A stretch of 64,000 nucleotides of DNA from Cyathus striatus (GCA_025738555.1 JAOVFP010000011.1:1860001-1924000), one strand, 5' to 3'. Positions 23,114-35,865 are shown, counted from the stretch's first letter. Numbers and translations are program-made. Notes: generated by a model from the letters alone, not told the origin.

Positions 23114-24143
23114 GATCTTGTTTTTCATATTTTATTACTCCCCATGAACGATAGAAGAACCATAGAAAGTATTTGACATTGAGTCATCAATGCATCAACC
23201 AAGCACATAACTTGTATCGGAAGTAAATCTGCTATGTACACAATTATTATGCATCGCGCTCTGGGACGTCTAATGTTTTAAGGTGTGTCAACTCAAGATT
23301 TATTATTAGCCATAATAAACGATTGCTGGGAAATATACTAAAGCTGTGGTTGGCTCATGCTCCTACCGATTCTCGTGTATCGAAGCGAAGGAAATTTTTC
23401 ACTTCCTCACGCAATTGTTTCGGTCCAATTTTTTGGAGTGGTACATTCACTACTTACCTCTCCCGTGGTCGGACTCTGTTTGGCTAAAGACTCCGGGAAG
23501 GTTTTGCCAAATAGACGAACGCAATCAAAAAATTAACCGGCGCGCTCGCTTATTCTCAACTCTTCTTTTCATTTATTCCTCTCGGAAGCAACTTAGAAGT
23601 TAGATGATGCTAAGAAGACTACGTTGAAGTACATTCTACCGCTTGCCATAGCACTAGAATCAAGAGGAGTATCCGTAATTCATCGAAAGCGCCAAGGCGA
23701 ATGCTGCATCCATACATTTTGGGGTTGTTCTGTATGGGAAGAAACTCCATACATGGTATCTATGTCTGGCCGACACTCCCCCGCCTTGATACGTGATTAT
23801 TTCCCCAGCTGAGCGTTGTCTAGCGTAAATATCCCCGCGCTTTCAAGATACTCTTATTGGACCTCCCGCAGCAAAAGCAATCGTGGATCTAACCTCATTC
23901 GAAGATATGTTTCTGGATCGAGATTTTCGGCGTATGCCTTTCATCTGCGTGCACGTGTATGAGATTCACATATACTTGCGTCGAGAGAGATATTTCTGTG
24001 CTAGATCTTCCAGGCATCGTGCGAGCAAGTTCACGCCTGACGTAAATCTTTTCGAGGCGGTTCTTCTTCCAGAATGGGTTTATAAGCCCTTTCTGAGAGG
24101 AAAGATTATTTCTAGATAGATCAGCGACTCCAGCGCCGCAGAC
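23114..24143. other. Upstream region of the MFS gene, no other gene seen
   Basis: Just after the tRNA a T-rich patch (GTTTTTCATATTTTATT at about 23118-23134) can act as Pol III terminator. Several frames of 60-106 codons on both strands lack motifs, signal peptides or splice support and are treated as noise. The last few hundred bases should hold the MFS promoter. Confidence 0.4.
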
Positions 24144-26447
24144 ATGGCCCAAAAAGAAGTTCACGCCCCACCTGTAGTCCGAAGACAAGAAACGACACTT
24201 CAGCTCACTGACCAAACCAACATCCTCCCGTTTAAGAAGGTCGTCATATCGTTTCTTGGTCTCGCACTATGTATCGTTGTCTCAATCCTCGACTCTGTTG
24301 TAGTTGCAACTGCGATGCCTACCATTACATCTGCGTTCAACGCTGGAGCCATTGTTTCATGGGTACCAGCAGGATATCTCCTAACATCGACAAGCTTTCA
24401 ACCCCTGTATGGCCGCTTCAGTGACATTTTCGGGAGAAAGCCTGCTTTATGCGTCGCTATGTCAATATTCGCTATCGGAAACTTGTTAGCTGGTTTCTCA
24501 AAGACCATCATACAACTTATAGTCTTTCGAGGAATTGCAGGCGCAGGAGAAGGTAAGCGGATATCCCTTGATTCAGCAGTTTTTAATCGCGATTGCGTCG
24601 ATAGGTGGAATCATCAGCATGGCACAAATCGCCATATCTGACATCGTTAGCCTTCGTGAAAGGTATATATACATATTCGTAAATCTCGTAGAAAGCTAAC
24701 CATTCATTAGAGGAAAATACCAAGGCTTCATGGGTGGTGTAATTGCTTTTGGGTACACTATAGGACCTCTCATCGGTGGAGCATTGGCTCAAAATGTCAG
24801 CTGGAGGGTACGTAAATACTCTATTCCATATGTCCTTTTACACTTACTCGTGTCAGTGGTGCTTTTGGATCAGTATTCCAACTGCTGCAATGGCGATAGT
24901 TGTTGTGCTCTACATCTTGCCATTTAAACCAGTCGGTGGAAATCTAGCAAGGTCAGAATATCAACGCCTCCTATATCTCCGTTGTCTGATTTCTCCTAGC
25001 AAACTCGCAGCTATCGACTACTTTGGGTCTTTCCTCACGCTGGCTGGCTGCACTCTCGTGCTGTTGCCTCTGATCTGGGTATATAGATTCTACATGCTGC
25101 GCTTGGAGTGAAGCTGAGATTTCTATGCTTCCAGGGAGGAGTCACATTTCCATGGCGATCTCCCGCAGTTCTTGCACCGCTATCTTCCGGCTTCTTCGTG
25201 CTAATCATATTTTGCTTCTGGGAATGGAAGGGTGCAAGGTTGCCAATTGTCCCAAGTACGTATCCATTCCTTCATTCCGATGTTTAAGCTGAATACCGAC
25301 GCAGTGTACATTTTTAAACATTCCACTGTTTCCGGTGTCTATATCACTATGTTTATCAAGTAAGAACTCTCACTCCTCGCCTGGCTTGGCTAACGAATAG
25401 CCAGCGGTTTCGTGTATTTTTCTTCTATCTACTATATTCCGCAGTTCTTTCAAGTCGTTCTTGGGAATGACCCACTCCGGTCAGGGACATTCCTCATTCC
25501 TCTACTTGTGAGCCAGATGTTTGTAAGCTGGATTGCAGTAAGTGACATCTGTCATCTGGAAATTTTATGTCCTTATCCCTTCAATAGGGGTTAATTGTAA
25601 GCCGTACAGGCCGTTACAGGGTATCTTACTTCCTACATGAACATCTATGCTTTCAGTCATCTCTCTTTAGATTATCATCCATACAGGATTCTCCTTGTGG
25701 TCGATTGCGTGCGGGTTAATATCGACGATAACCCAGAAGTCTCCCAAGGCTTTATTAGTTGTATACATGCTATTGGCCGGAATGGGAGCTGGACAGGTGC
25801 GTCTACATATCGAGTTCCTACAGCTTTATCCGATCGATAATGCAGACGTTACAAACAACGACAGTCGCTGCACAAGCTAGCGTAGAAAGGAAGGATATGT
25901 CCGTTGTCACTGCATTCCGTAATGTAGGACTTCTGTCACTACCTGTTTTCGGTATTCGCATTTCAAGTATCTTAGTTCGTTAGGGCACTTGGAGGAACGC
26001 TAGCCCTTGCTGTTGGATCAACATTTATGTGAGCAAGTCATGCACCATTCTGTAAGAGCACTTCTTAATATAATTGGTAGCAACAACGCCCTTCGTAAAT
26101 CAGCCCTCGAAACAAACCTCGAAGCATCAATGGTAGCGGGCATAATCAACAACCCTTCCAAAATCCTCTCATCGCCATCGATATCCCCATCTGCAACTGA
26201 GACGCTCCTGGGGGGATATACCAAAGGATTTAGAGCGGTATTCATCCTCAACGCTTCACTTACAGCCGTGGCCACCATAGCGAGTATTGCAATGATTAAA
26301 CACAAAGAGCTGATCAGAGCAGATGAACAAAAGGTTACGGGGGATCTGAAGGAGAAGGAAACTGAGGGTACTCCGAACTCGATCAAGACGAACACTGGGG
26401 ACGAAGAAAGTGGAGTTGCAGGCAGTGATTTGCGAAAATCCACATGA
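24144..26447 (+). CDS. MFS transporter, DHA2-like drug:H+ antiporter type, intact
   Basis: Thirteen exons join in phase (24144-24552, 24605-24662, 24711-24807, 24857-24951, 25000-25078, 25135-25255, 25305-25359, 25405-25537, 25588-25620, 25671-25796, 25846-25923, 25976-26028, 26081-26447) for 567 residues, the usual 14-helix DHA2 length. The protein should export small molecules across the plasma membrane using the proton gradient. Motifs: LDSVVVATAMPTI in helix 1, the loop GRFSDIFGRKPAL (motif A), and GGVIAFGYTIGPLIGGAL in helix 5 (motif C, antiporter signature). Later helices are seen in each exon, and a hydrophilic Glu/Lys-rich tail of about 45 residues ends the protein. It faces away from the P450 with a tRNA in between; co-function in peptide or metabolite export is inferred from position only. 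Confidence 0.9.
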
Positions 26448-27237
26448 ACGAACGCAACAGATAGATGATCAACGGAAGGCTTAGTAATGCTTTGCGACTT
26501 CTCTTTAAACGTATCACAACCTCCATTATAGACTAGCGATGAAAATTCGCATTGATGATTTCGCTCAAAGAATGCACAGGGATGGATCATCCTAGAGCAA
26601 TACTACACTAACAGTATCGCTCACACAGAGTTACATATTGGCAGAAAAGTAAGTAAAGAAATGCCTTCTAATCTGGGGCGGTTATCATACAACATATAAG
26701 TGCGGTCAAAGTGAACTTGCTCATTGTCCTGCCCGCCAACGATTGAACAACGCTTACAATTTCGACACTACTACGCTGACATCTGATTCAGTTTACTGTC
26801 TGCTCAGTCTTCAATGCCTGAAACATAAGAACAATTATTATACACATGACCGCTGGTATATTTAAGGAAAATCGAAAAAATGGATGTGTAAGAACTAGCT
26901 TTAACGACGGCGAATAAATCAAATGATGGAACGTATGACAGTCATTCTCGGAGGGCTTGGTAAATTAGACATACTGTACTTAACTTATAAAACACTAGCT
27001 TAACCTTGATTTCACTTCTCGAGCAGGTCCCGAAAATAACATCGGTTCCGCAACATACATTAAAGGAAAGATCAAATGAGCGTTGAGTTCGTATGTACTG
27101 TGGTATGGGAACAAGTACACACAACAGTACTAAAGAGTCAAAGCTCCAGGTCCCATAGTAGCGGGGTCAGTGTCATTCTCGAGACCAATCCCCCGAGTCA
27201 AATGAAATATACAGTTACCAAGTACCCGGAGGCTTCA
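26448..27237. other. Spacer between MFS and small secreted protein
   Basis: No gene recognised. The minus-strand frame overlapping the MFS 3' end is a shadow of the transporter. Confidence 0.45.
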
Positions 27238-27247
27238 AGTATAAAAA
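27238..27247 (+). promoter_or_regulatory. TATA box of the small secreted protein gene
   Basis: AGTATAAAAA lies about 95 bp before the ATG of the secreted peptide gene, the usual fungal spacing for a strong TATA promoter. Confidence 0.6.
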
Positions 27248-27338
27248 CCTATCTACAAAGCACCACATTTCAATTCCACATGCAACCTACTCACATTCAT
27301 TTCTACCCTCACTGAGTCGCTCGAAATCTTAACTCGCA

Positions 27339-27636
27339 ATGAAATATATTCTCCAGTACCTCGCCACTGCACTCTTGGTTGGCATCACCCTCGTCCAGGC
27401 AGCTCCAACCCCACAAGGACCTACAGCAGCAGAGTTGGCTTCCTACTTTAATTCCGGTGCGTATTAGTATTTTTTTCGTTCTAAAGCTTACGTAGACGAT
27501 TCCATTCCAAATAGGAGCCAATGCTCTTCAGGCAGCGACTGCCGAAGGCATTACAGAAATCAATAACGCGGGTGGAGCTGCGGTGGCAGCCTTTCAAAAT
27601 GGAGTGGCGGAGTTTTTCGGTGCTGTTGGCAATTGA
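27339..27636 (+). CDS. Small secreted protein, 79 residues
   Basis: Two exons (27339-27456 and 27515-27636) separated by a 58-nt phase-1 intron encode 79 residues. The N-terminus MKYILQYLATALLVGITLVQ followed by AAPTP is a good signal peptide with cleavage after an Ala-x-Ala-like site. The mature part of about 58 residues has no cysteine. It is rich in Ala, Gly, Asn and Gln with an amphipathic pattern (ANALQAATAEGITEINNAGG). I do not recognise a family. It resembles the repeat-peptide gene at 18.3 kb in gene size, signal peptide and phase-1 intron, but not in sequence. It could be a secreted effector, a second peptide precursor or a structural coat peptide. Confidence 0.75.
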
Positions 27637-29185
27637 AACAGTTGCAGTAGGTTAGTACTTGGTTAATTGTTTATTTTGTTAGGTGTGCTGATTAATTCCA
27701 AGTTGATACACACAGTCATAGCTATATGTCATTCTTTTACTTATACCCAAGTTCCGTCTCGTATCGTTGTGTAGTCACGTTCGGAATATCATTTGATAGT
27801 TATCCTGGATTCAAGCCAAGGGAATTAAATACCTCCAACTTGTACCATGAGCAGCTCAAGATTATCTGCTAATATTGAATGGAATTGTCTGGTAGAAACA
27901 GTTCGTAAAGTAGGGTTATAGTGTTTCTGAGCCTCCTACTTGAGCACGAATAAGTTCACTGTTTTAGAAGGTTAGCTGGCTTTTCAATTTGAAGATCGGA
28001 GGGCCTAAATGGATAAGGTTCAGGATGATAGTGTTGGTTCCTTGGTTTCTGGTTAACAAGTTAGGACGATCTGTGTAAAGCGGTGTGGAATTGGAGCTCA
28101 CTCAGCACCGACTTACCTATAATACGACACGACGCAAATTGAGAGTGAGAGTGAGATTCAGAGCGTGTAAGTAATTTCCTTAAACCACTCAGAGACGACA
28201 GACTCGGAAACAAGTATACGCCAGTGGCTAATAGCAATAAGACTTATTATCTTCGGGTTTCTTGACTGGTACGGTTATAGACATACAGTACTTGCACCAG
28301 CGTTTTCCAGCTGGCACCTGTCTGAACGCGAATAAGTGTATCATAGCAATGAATGCTAAGTTACTTGTATAGGGGTACAACGTGTCTCCCTCGGAGTCCA
28401 GAGTCTAGATTGGGAGATGAGAAGAATAGACTATTTGACAGGTTCAACTGCATGTGAATTGACAACGAGGGTTGGGTTGGTTTGGAAGGGTAAGGTAAGA
28501 CTTAAGTACAACGAAGGGAGGGTGAGTAGTTAGGAGTTCCTTCTTATACGGGGATGAATGGGCTTGAAGTGAAGTATACGTCCAAATAAGACCGACGGTG
28601 TCCATTTCTAACCGGAATCAGATAAGCACATACTTATCATGACGCAATTCTCGACAAGTCGGAAAACGAACGGAAGCGAACAAAGTTGACGTCTGTCGGA
28701 CTTTCGGGCCGAGAGTTGCAGATCACCCTCGCAATGCGACGTTGCAAAGTGTAAGCGAGAATCCCAGTACCATCCTATCCACCACATCGATCTGTATCAA
28801 GCAACCAGTTAACCACCCCTCGCAGATCCTCCTTTCCATCCAGTGGAGAATAAGGTACTGTATCGCCCCATCAAGACAGCGCACAGCATACCATTTCATA
28901 CATATCCACAACGAACACAACGAGCACAATGAATGTGGATATACATAGAAACAAGGACCCATCCACCCGGATTCATCAGTAATTTCTAAGCACTTCTAAT
29001 TGAATCTACCGTGACGTTCCCGGCGTCAAATGGTAAAAAGGAAGCCAATACACCGTGACTCGAATTCCCACCGGCGCGGCGATTAAACTGCCCCCTGGAC
29101 CTGTTGCTCAATTTAATCCTAATCCTAATCCACCCCACACGCAGGCTGCTCTTCTCCACCACACCAGCGTGACACAGCCACAGCC
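27637..29185. other. Spacer upstream of the Zn2Cys6 gene
   Basis: Fifteen hundred bases with no supported gene. Short frames at 28723-28962 and its mirror on the other strand have no features. The stretch should include the regulator's promoter; a TCCTAATCCTAATCC block at about 29117-29132 precedes its ATG. Confidence 0.45.
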
Positions 29186-32100
29186 ATGCCCGTCGATAAC
29201 ACACGAATCATACCCACCCGCCGAACGCAGAAACATATCACTGAAGAAGAGTTGAGGGATATAGAGCTTAAGCGACTTCGTGGTGCGTCTTTCTCTCTTT
29301 CTTTGTGTAATGGAAGGGAGAGTTGATGAGGGAGAAAAGGAGAACTATCTTGTGCGGAATGTAGACGATTGAAGCTCAAGTGCGATAAGAAGGTTCCGTG
29401 TGGGTCGTGTGTTAGGAGGGGGTGCGAGAGTATATGTCCTTGTGGTGCGTTTTTATATGTGTTTTGTGGGGTGGGTGTGATTTGAATTGGTGGGGTGTAG
29501 GCATCTTATCGGCTGGTCAAGGGACTAGGTGCGTACGTTCCCTTCGGCCTAGGAACATTGTTAACCTTCTACCCTTCTTGTGCTCCATCCATCCATCCTC
29601 CCTCCCCTTTTCCACTCCCACCCCACCTTCCACCATGCCTACCTCCTTCCCCCTTCCCTTCCCCCTCCCGCATGACACAACCCCAGATTCATCCTAGCAT
29701 CCACAGACCAACTCCACCGCAAAATCACAGAAATGTCCCACCGAATAAGACAACTCGAAGACGCACTGGCAATCCTACAATCCTCCGTCTCAGACACGCG
29801 ACACCCGCTCCTCACAGACGATCTGCTCAAGATCAAGTTTGGCTCTGAAGCCCTCGGTCCTAAACCCGAAGATAATAAAGTGAATGGCGGGGATGGCGGG
29901 GAAGGTGGGGGGATCGATGCGTTGGGTACGTTGACGCTTGATGAGAGTGGTGAGGTTAAGTATTTTGGGAGGAGTGCGGGGTCTGAGGTTCGTCCGTTTT
30001 CCCTTCTTTCTTGTCTATTATGCTGATAGGAGGATAGACACTGATGATGGCAAACGACGAATCACCCCTCCCAGAACAAACAGAACCAACAATACCACTC
30101 ACACCACACTTGGAAAACCTAGCAAACTTATTCCCATTCACCTCAAAGCACAGACGCAACTCTTCATCCTTGGAACAACTTGAATCTTTGCTCCCGTCAC
30201 ATGAAAGAGCAGTACAGCTCTGCGAGTTGTACATCGACCACGCTACCCTGTTTTTCAGACCGATTAAAAGGGACGAGTTGTTGGGGAGGCTGTTACCCTC
30301 CGTATACGAAACCGCAGCACAGCGAATCAATAACAGAATAACAACAACAGCCGACTCTCCATCCTCAGACTTCTCCTCTCCCTCCCCCTCCTCGCACTCA
30401 TCAGATGAGGAAATAGACAACACAACCCCCCACACACTCGCATCCTTCTTCTTCATCCTCGCCCTCGGTGCCCTATTCGATCTGAACCTGGGAGCATTCA
30501 ACGCTGAGGCGGAGCATTTTTACAATTTGGGGAGGGCTGCTATGTCTTTGAGAACGGTGTTTGATAGTCCGAGTTTGGCGACGGTGCGGGCTTTGGGACT
30601 TATGGCTTGTTATTGTAGTTTGGGAGGGTGGAAGTGTAGTCGGGATAGTGCTGTGCGTTTTTTTGTTTTGTTTTTTGTTTTTGGGTGGGGTGTTGATTTG
30701 TTTATGAGATAGTGGTGTATTATGAGCTTTGCTGCGAAAGTAGCGCAGAGTGTAAGCCCCCGCTCCCCCTCCTCTCTCCCATTTAACTAACACGTATATA
30801 TCGATAGATTGGTCTACGTATGTCCCTCCATATACATATGTTTGAAGTGAGGTTGCTAATGGGAGGATGCAGACCGAGACAGCGCAAGATGGAATATGGA
30901 TCCTGAAACTGTGCAAATTAGGAGGAATTTGTTTTGGGAGGTGTTTGCTTCTGATGTTTCGCATGTAAGTTTTATTCATTTTACATTTCTATAATTCTTC
31001 CCTTTCTCTACCACGTGCATTTGCATTTACATTTCCTATTTCTATTTCCCTTTGCATTTATAATAGATACGTCGTAATTTACTTTACTAACTCTCGCGTT
31101 TACAGAGTCTGGCAATTGGAAGGCCACCAGCTCTACACCTCTCCTATGTCGACTGTGAACTTGCAATCGACGACGAAGCAACGCTAAGTGATACAGGAGA
31201 AACTCAAAATGGATGTACGTCCCCCCTTCCTCCTCTTTCCCTTTTCCTATCTCACCTATCCAGTCTGGCGAATGAAACACATCTTCGCACGAGACATATT
31301 CACATCGGTCGCAGAAGCCACACTAGGCGCCAAATCACCCAGCTACAGCACCATCCTCGAACTCGATCGCAAAGTCCGAGAAATTTCCTTCCCGGTGCAT
31401 TTCCGGCCCTACGTATCAAGAGCAGAAGGCGATGCGTTGTTTTATTCCAGTTCGGCGAGTTTGAAGGCTTTTTATGCTAGTATTCATCGGACTGTTAGTA
31501 CGTCCCCCTTTCTTTTTTTCTTTTTCTTTTTAAAATGGGGCTGAGAGGGTGTGGGTAGCGATGTTGTATTTGCATAGAAGCTTTTTCGCACAGGCCATGT
31601 TGGATCATCCAGCTAATCCCCTCTTGAGCCCTTTCGCGTCGTCGTTTTTGACCGCGTATCGGTGTGCGTCTGTTATTATTAAGGCTTCTGCGCATCAGTT
31701 TGATCGGTGTGCGGAGATTGGGATGAGGGTTTGGTTTTTGCTTTATCATACTTTTTCTGCTGCGGTATGTGTTTTTTTTTTGAGCCTTGAGGAAAGGGGG
31801 AGATTGATGGCTTTATGCAGGTTATTGCTGGGACTATTGTTACTCGTTCTTCCAATTCGAGTGTGGCGCCTAGTGCACTTATTGATTTGGATCTTGCGGT
31901 GAAGCTTTTTGAGAGGGCTTCTATAAAGTCTCAACGTGCCAAGATTGCTTTGGTACGCACCTTCTACATTCTTACCTATTTTTTCTCATAGAAAACAGGG
32001 CGTACTACGGAAACTGAAAGAAAAAGCACACCGCGCATTCAGCCAATTCACATCCCAATCCACCTCTGGATTAAAACAACAAAACAATATCCTTGGAATA

Positions 32101-33003
32101 TTCTCTTCGCAAGCAATCGATGATGTCGAAGATGAACTTGCCATTTTCGGAGGACATACCCGCGTTCTGGATCGTAAGAAACATAGACATACGCAGTCGA
32201 GCTCTACGAGCTCTGCGTCATCTCCGCAGGCTGATGGGTCTACTTCGCCCAAGAGCGAGCCTGTTAAACAGGAGTTGGGCTTGTTGGGTGATATGTCGCA
32301 GGTTCATCCGTCGCTTGTGGATTATTTGAATTCGACGGGGTCGTTGAAGCGAGAGGTGCAGGGGCAGTTGCAAGTTGGTGGTGGGTATACCCAGGGACAG
32401 GTACAGGGGCAGCAGTATCAGACTGCGACGCAGTTGGCCGCGTTTGGTACGCCGGATCGGAGGAACGGTGGGGGAAGTGCTTCGTTTTCGAGTTATTCGG
32501 ATTATTCGGTGCCAGGTTCGATAAGTGCTTCCAATTCGACTTCGTCGATTGGGTCGTCTGGGAATGGGATGTATGCTCCTTTACCTCAGCAGCAGCAGCA
32601 GGGGTATGGGTGGTCGCAGGCTACGCCTACGTCGGAGACACTGGTTGATCAGGGACAGTTCTCGTGGTCGGGTGCTGCTGGTATCGTGCAGCAAGCTCAG
32701 ACTCAGCATCCTATGCAGAGTCAGACTGCGTATTCGTATAATGAGGGGATGAATCCTTTGTGGATTTCTCCTTCGACTCCACAGCAGCAGCAGGGGCAGG
32801 GGCAGGGACAGGGACAGTTTAGTGGTGGGTACGGGGGATACAATGCGTCGTATTCGTCTGATTATGGGCTTAATCCTGCTGCGCCTACAACTGCCATGGG
32901 TGGGATTGTGGAGATGGGCTTGACGACGGAGTCGAGGTTGGATGCTGGGTGGGTGTCATTCATGCGCGATTGTGGGATTATGGAGGGGGATAAGTCTGCT
33001 TAG
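29186..33003 (+). CDS. Zn2Cys6 (GAL4-type) transcription factor with Fungal_trans region
   Basis: Thirteen exons join in phase (29186-29282, 29343-29444, 29501-29528, 29687-29987, 30038-30652, 30713-30751, 30808-30817, 30873-30964, 31106-31214, 31264-31497, 31559-31764, 31821-31952, 31999-33003) for 989 residues. The DNA-binding cluster CAECRRLKLKC then CGSC and CESIC starts near residue 36. It is followed by a linker, a coiled-coil-like stretch (RIRQLEDALAILQSS) and the middle-homology region with LYIDHATLFFRPI, the GLHRDSARWNMD block (split by a 10-nt exon) and NLFWEVFASD. The C-terminus is Gln/Gly/Ser-rich with QQQQ and GQGQGQGQ runs, likely an activation region. It lies downstream of the P450, MFS and secreted peptides, so it could regulate them, but this is inferred from position. 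Confidence 0.9.
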
Positions 33004-33103
33004 TTTCGTTTGTTTTTTTGTTTTTGCTATCGGTTTTGTTAGATTGTATTATATGTTTAGATTGCCTTTGGGTTTTTGTTGGATTGCTTTGTTTCTTTTT
33101 GTG

Positions 33104-33219
33104 TTGTATGAAGTTATATTGGTAGTCTATAATCAATGTCGTGGAGTTTCTGCGAAGTTTTACACTTTCAAGTTTGCAATGGTTCAGTGATCTGCGGTAA
33201 GCTTAGGTGTGCCACTGAA
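33104..33219. repeat. Direct repeat copy 1 (left of the helical/NACHT pair)
   Basis: About 116 bp starting TTGTATGAAGTTATATTGGT, 100 bp past the stop codon of the Zn2Cys6 gene, recurs in the same orientation at 37423-37550 with few differences and one 11-12-nt gap. Being next to the regulator's stop codon, it is probably part of its 3' UTR or terminator. Confidence 0.88.
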
Positions 33220-34156
33220 ATAGTATTACATTCATTATGCGCTAACGTTCCCTATCCAGGGTCGTTCCTTCTCAGTATACTTACACGTCTCTGAGATAGA
33301 CTGGTTGTTCGATCTACCATAGGCCATACAGTCTCTCCAGCCGCTCATAGCCGCCACCATCGTGGGGTGCTGTGTTAAGCTCTCGGAAATCTCACTTCAT
33401 GGCATGAGTTCATTGTTGGCCAAGCTTGTGTCACGGTGCTTTTGGATGAGAGGGCACATTGGGGCCCGAAGGAGGATCATCTGGAGGAGAAATGTAGGTA
33501 TGTTTATTGCTTTGGTTTCGTATTATTATTCATTTTTGTTCTTTTCGTACTCCCTCATTCTCTATCCCTTCTTTCTACCTACTTCCTTCTTACCCTTATA
33601 CTCTCCTTCCCTATTCACTCTTCCTCCTCATACACCATCTTTCTCATTACATCCCACTCCTCTATCTTCACAGCTTCCACCTTCTTTACGTATTCTTTCC
33701 TCCTTTCTCTTTTCCTATTTTCTGTCTCTACTTCTTTTTTTCGTTACTGACTATCAACCGCAGTCGACCGCATATTCTGCACAAGAAACAACACAATTGT
33801 ACACCTCATCTCGCCTCCGCTTTGTCAAAACACCTCACACCACCAACACTCGAACTACGGGGGAAATCACTTGAGCTTTCTGCTTGCTGACCATGTATAT
33901 CAATTCATGGTCGTTTACTTCCCGTACTCATTCGTTGCGCGCCCGAGGACAGCCGAGGACCTGTCCTCATCGACATGTGGCTGTGAGCCTGTGACATACA
34001 TATCTGATTGTTACGTCAAATAAAAATAGCATACTGCTGTGAGTATAAGAACCTGAACAACTGGGGGCCGCGTGGTCGAGCTCTAGCGAACGACTTCCAC
34101 CTTAAGCCTTTTGTGTGCAATGTTTCGCAAACTAAAGCTAATACAAAACAATAACG
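33220..34156. other. Spacer with a long pyrimidine-rich tract
   Basis: The plus strand at about 33500-33760 is strongly C/T-biased (TTCCTTC, CTCTCC, TCTTTTCC words) and opens spurious Ser/Phe/Leu-rich frames in all plus frames. No gene was recognised. The 34025-34156 end is probably the promoter of the following helical gene. Confidence 0.5.
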
Positions 34157-35127
34157 ATGACCAGTGTGGTACGTATATGTTTAAACTGCTTACTTTATTT
34201 CTCTGAACCAGCCCGTCGGAAAGAGATCAAAAACGCTGCTTCACGCTTAAGAGAAGGGATAACAGAATTCGAGGAACTGGCAAAAATACATCCAATTCTT
34301 AAACGTTTGTTTCTGATCGTTCAATCTCAATTATTTCCTACTGTTAACGATAAACAGCCCCTGTGCTCACATTCAAGATCATTATTCAACTAGATTTAGT
34401 CAGAAAACAGCATAATCTGAAGGTCTTGATTCAAATGCAGCACACCATGAGCGTTCTTCTCCAGTAGGGGTTGTTAAGCCCTCCAAATCTGTCAGATATA
34501 TTGACAACTTTGAACAGACTTCACAACTTAAGAGATGGTAATCGGATATTTGCTTTAAAAGATGTTATGGAACGTATCGAACATGAATTCATGTCATGCA
34601 GCAGTACTTTAGATGTCTTTAGGAAGAAATCTTTTCTCTGTGAGCCGGTTTCTACAACTTACCACCTAATATTAATTTTACAACACACAGTAAGAACTGA
34701 TCGGTTTGCACAATATATGTCGCGTTTTGAAGAAAATAGGACGGAACTTCAACGAATTATAGAACAAGAAATTTTGACTATAAATCTGCTAGATACACCT
34801 GGACATACACTGGTACCTGTGGACTTGGAGAGTGACAATGCGAGTGTCCTTAGGTACGGTACTATGGAGGGTTCATTCACCCCTAATTATCATCTTCCAC
34901 GCACCTCAACCATCAGTTCTTTCATTTTAACAAATGAAACTACAGCAGAATCTTTTTTTGACTACACGCGGGTCCTAAAAGTGATGGCAGTTCCCACGCA
35001 TATGGAGAATAGTCCATTGCCTCGTTCAACGTATCACACACCCAATACTTCGTCGACTTCTTTCAAACTTTGGTTATGCGTAATATATAATGTATTCTAT
35101 TGGATTACAAATTTAAATGCTGTTTAA
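34157..35127 (+). CDS. Alpha-helical protein, possibly an NLR-associated helical-bundle effector
   Basis: The main frame 34471-35127 is helical, with leucines spaced for a bundle (LSDILTTLNRLHNLRDGNRI, FEENRTELQRIIEQEI), and ends in a hydrophobic stretch LWLCVIYNVFYWI that could be a membrane segment. Upstream pieces read SRLREGITEFEELAKIHPIL (34222-34302) and LVRKQHNLKVLIQMQHTMS (34398-34454). Intron borders between them are plausible, but a TAG at 34465-34467 lies in frame just before the main part, so either an intron is missed or the gene is broken. The composition recalls four-helix-bundle cell-death domains (HeLo/MLKL-like), without a decisive motif. The neighbouring NACHT gene supports that reading weakly. 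Confidence 0.4.
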
Positions 35128-35865
35128 ATGATAGCATGTTGTGATATACTTGTTTAAACTCATCAGCTATATGTGTGTGATATACATTATTAATTTGCTC
35201 GTAAAAGTCTCCATAGTAGGATTGTCATTAAGATATCATGGGAATTTGGACTTCCAAAGATAATATACATTATGTAAAAATATAAAATAGAAAGGACATT
35301 CCAGCATGAAGATTTGGCACTATAAAAATAATCCTTCCTCATTTTCAATGCTGCGAGATTCAGAAACGTTGTTATATTTTCTCTATAGATGAATATAATG
35401 CGATGGTACTTCATTAATATATGTAGAAATATTTCTGTAGCAAAATGGTGTGCATAAAAGCTTTCATTGTCTCAGTTATATAGTAATATTCTATAGTAGA
35501 GAAAGAAGCACACATGCCAATTCAGTGCAATGAATATTAAGCCTTAAATTTTTCATAGTTGGTTGGGAGTACATTCATATAACTTTGGGCATGGATTAAA
35601 TGGCATGTATACTATATCGTGGAGAAGAATAGTGGCATTCTGGAACCCAGAAGGAAATGTATAATTCAATTGATTCGTCTTAGAGTGAGAGTGCATATTT
35701 ATAAGAAAATAGCTTATAACACACTATTGAATAATCATCTCATAACGAAAATTTACACTCGTATGAGGCACCATATATAGAACATATTAACAAAGTTATA
35801 AACCATTTCAAGCAATAGGTGATAAAATAGACTCGATATAATACAATATATTATTCACCCAAAGC
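35128..35865. other. AT-rich spacer before the NACHT gene
   Basis: No coding signal. Probably contains the 3' UTR of the helical gene and the promoter of the NACHT gene; a TCGATATAATACAATATATT block lies at about 35834-35852. Confidence 0.45.

Noticed and set aside
26018..26590. 190-codon minus-strand frame at the MFS 3' end
   Set aside because: Antisense shadow of the last MFS exon; no motif or splice support.
33500..33890. Overlapping long plus-strand frames rich in Ser, Phe, Leu
   Set aside because: They arise from a C/T-rich tract that opens several plus-strand frames at once; no motif or splice support.
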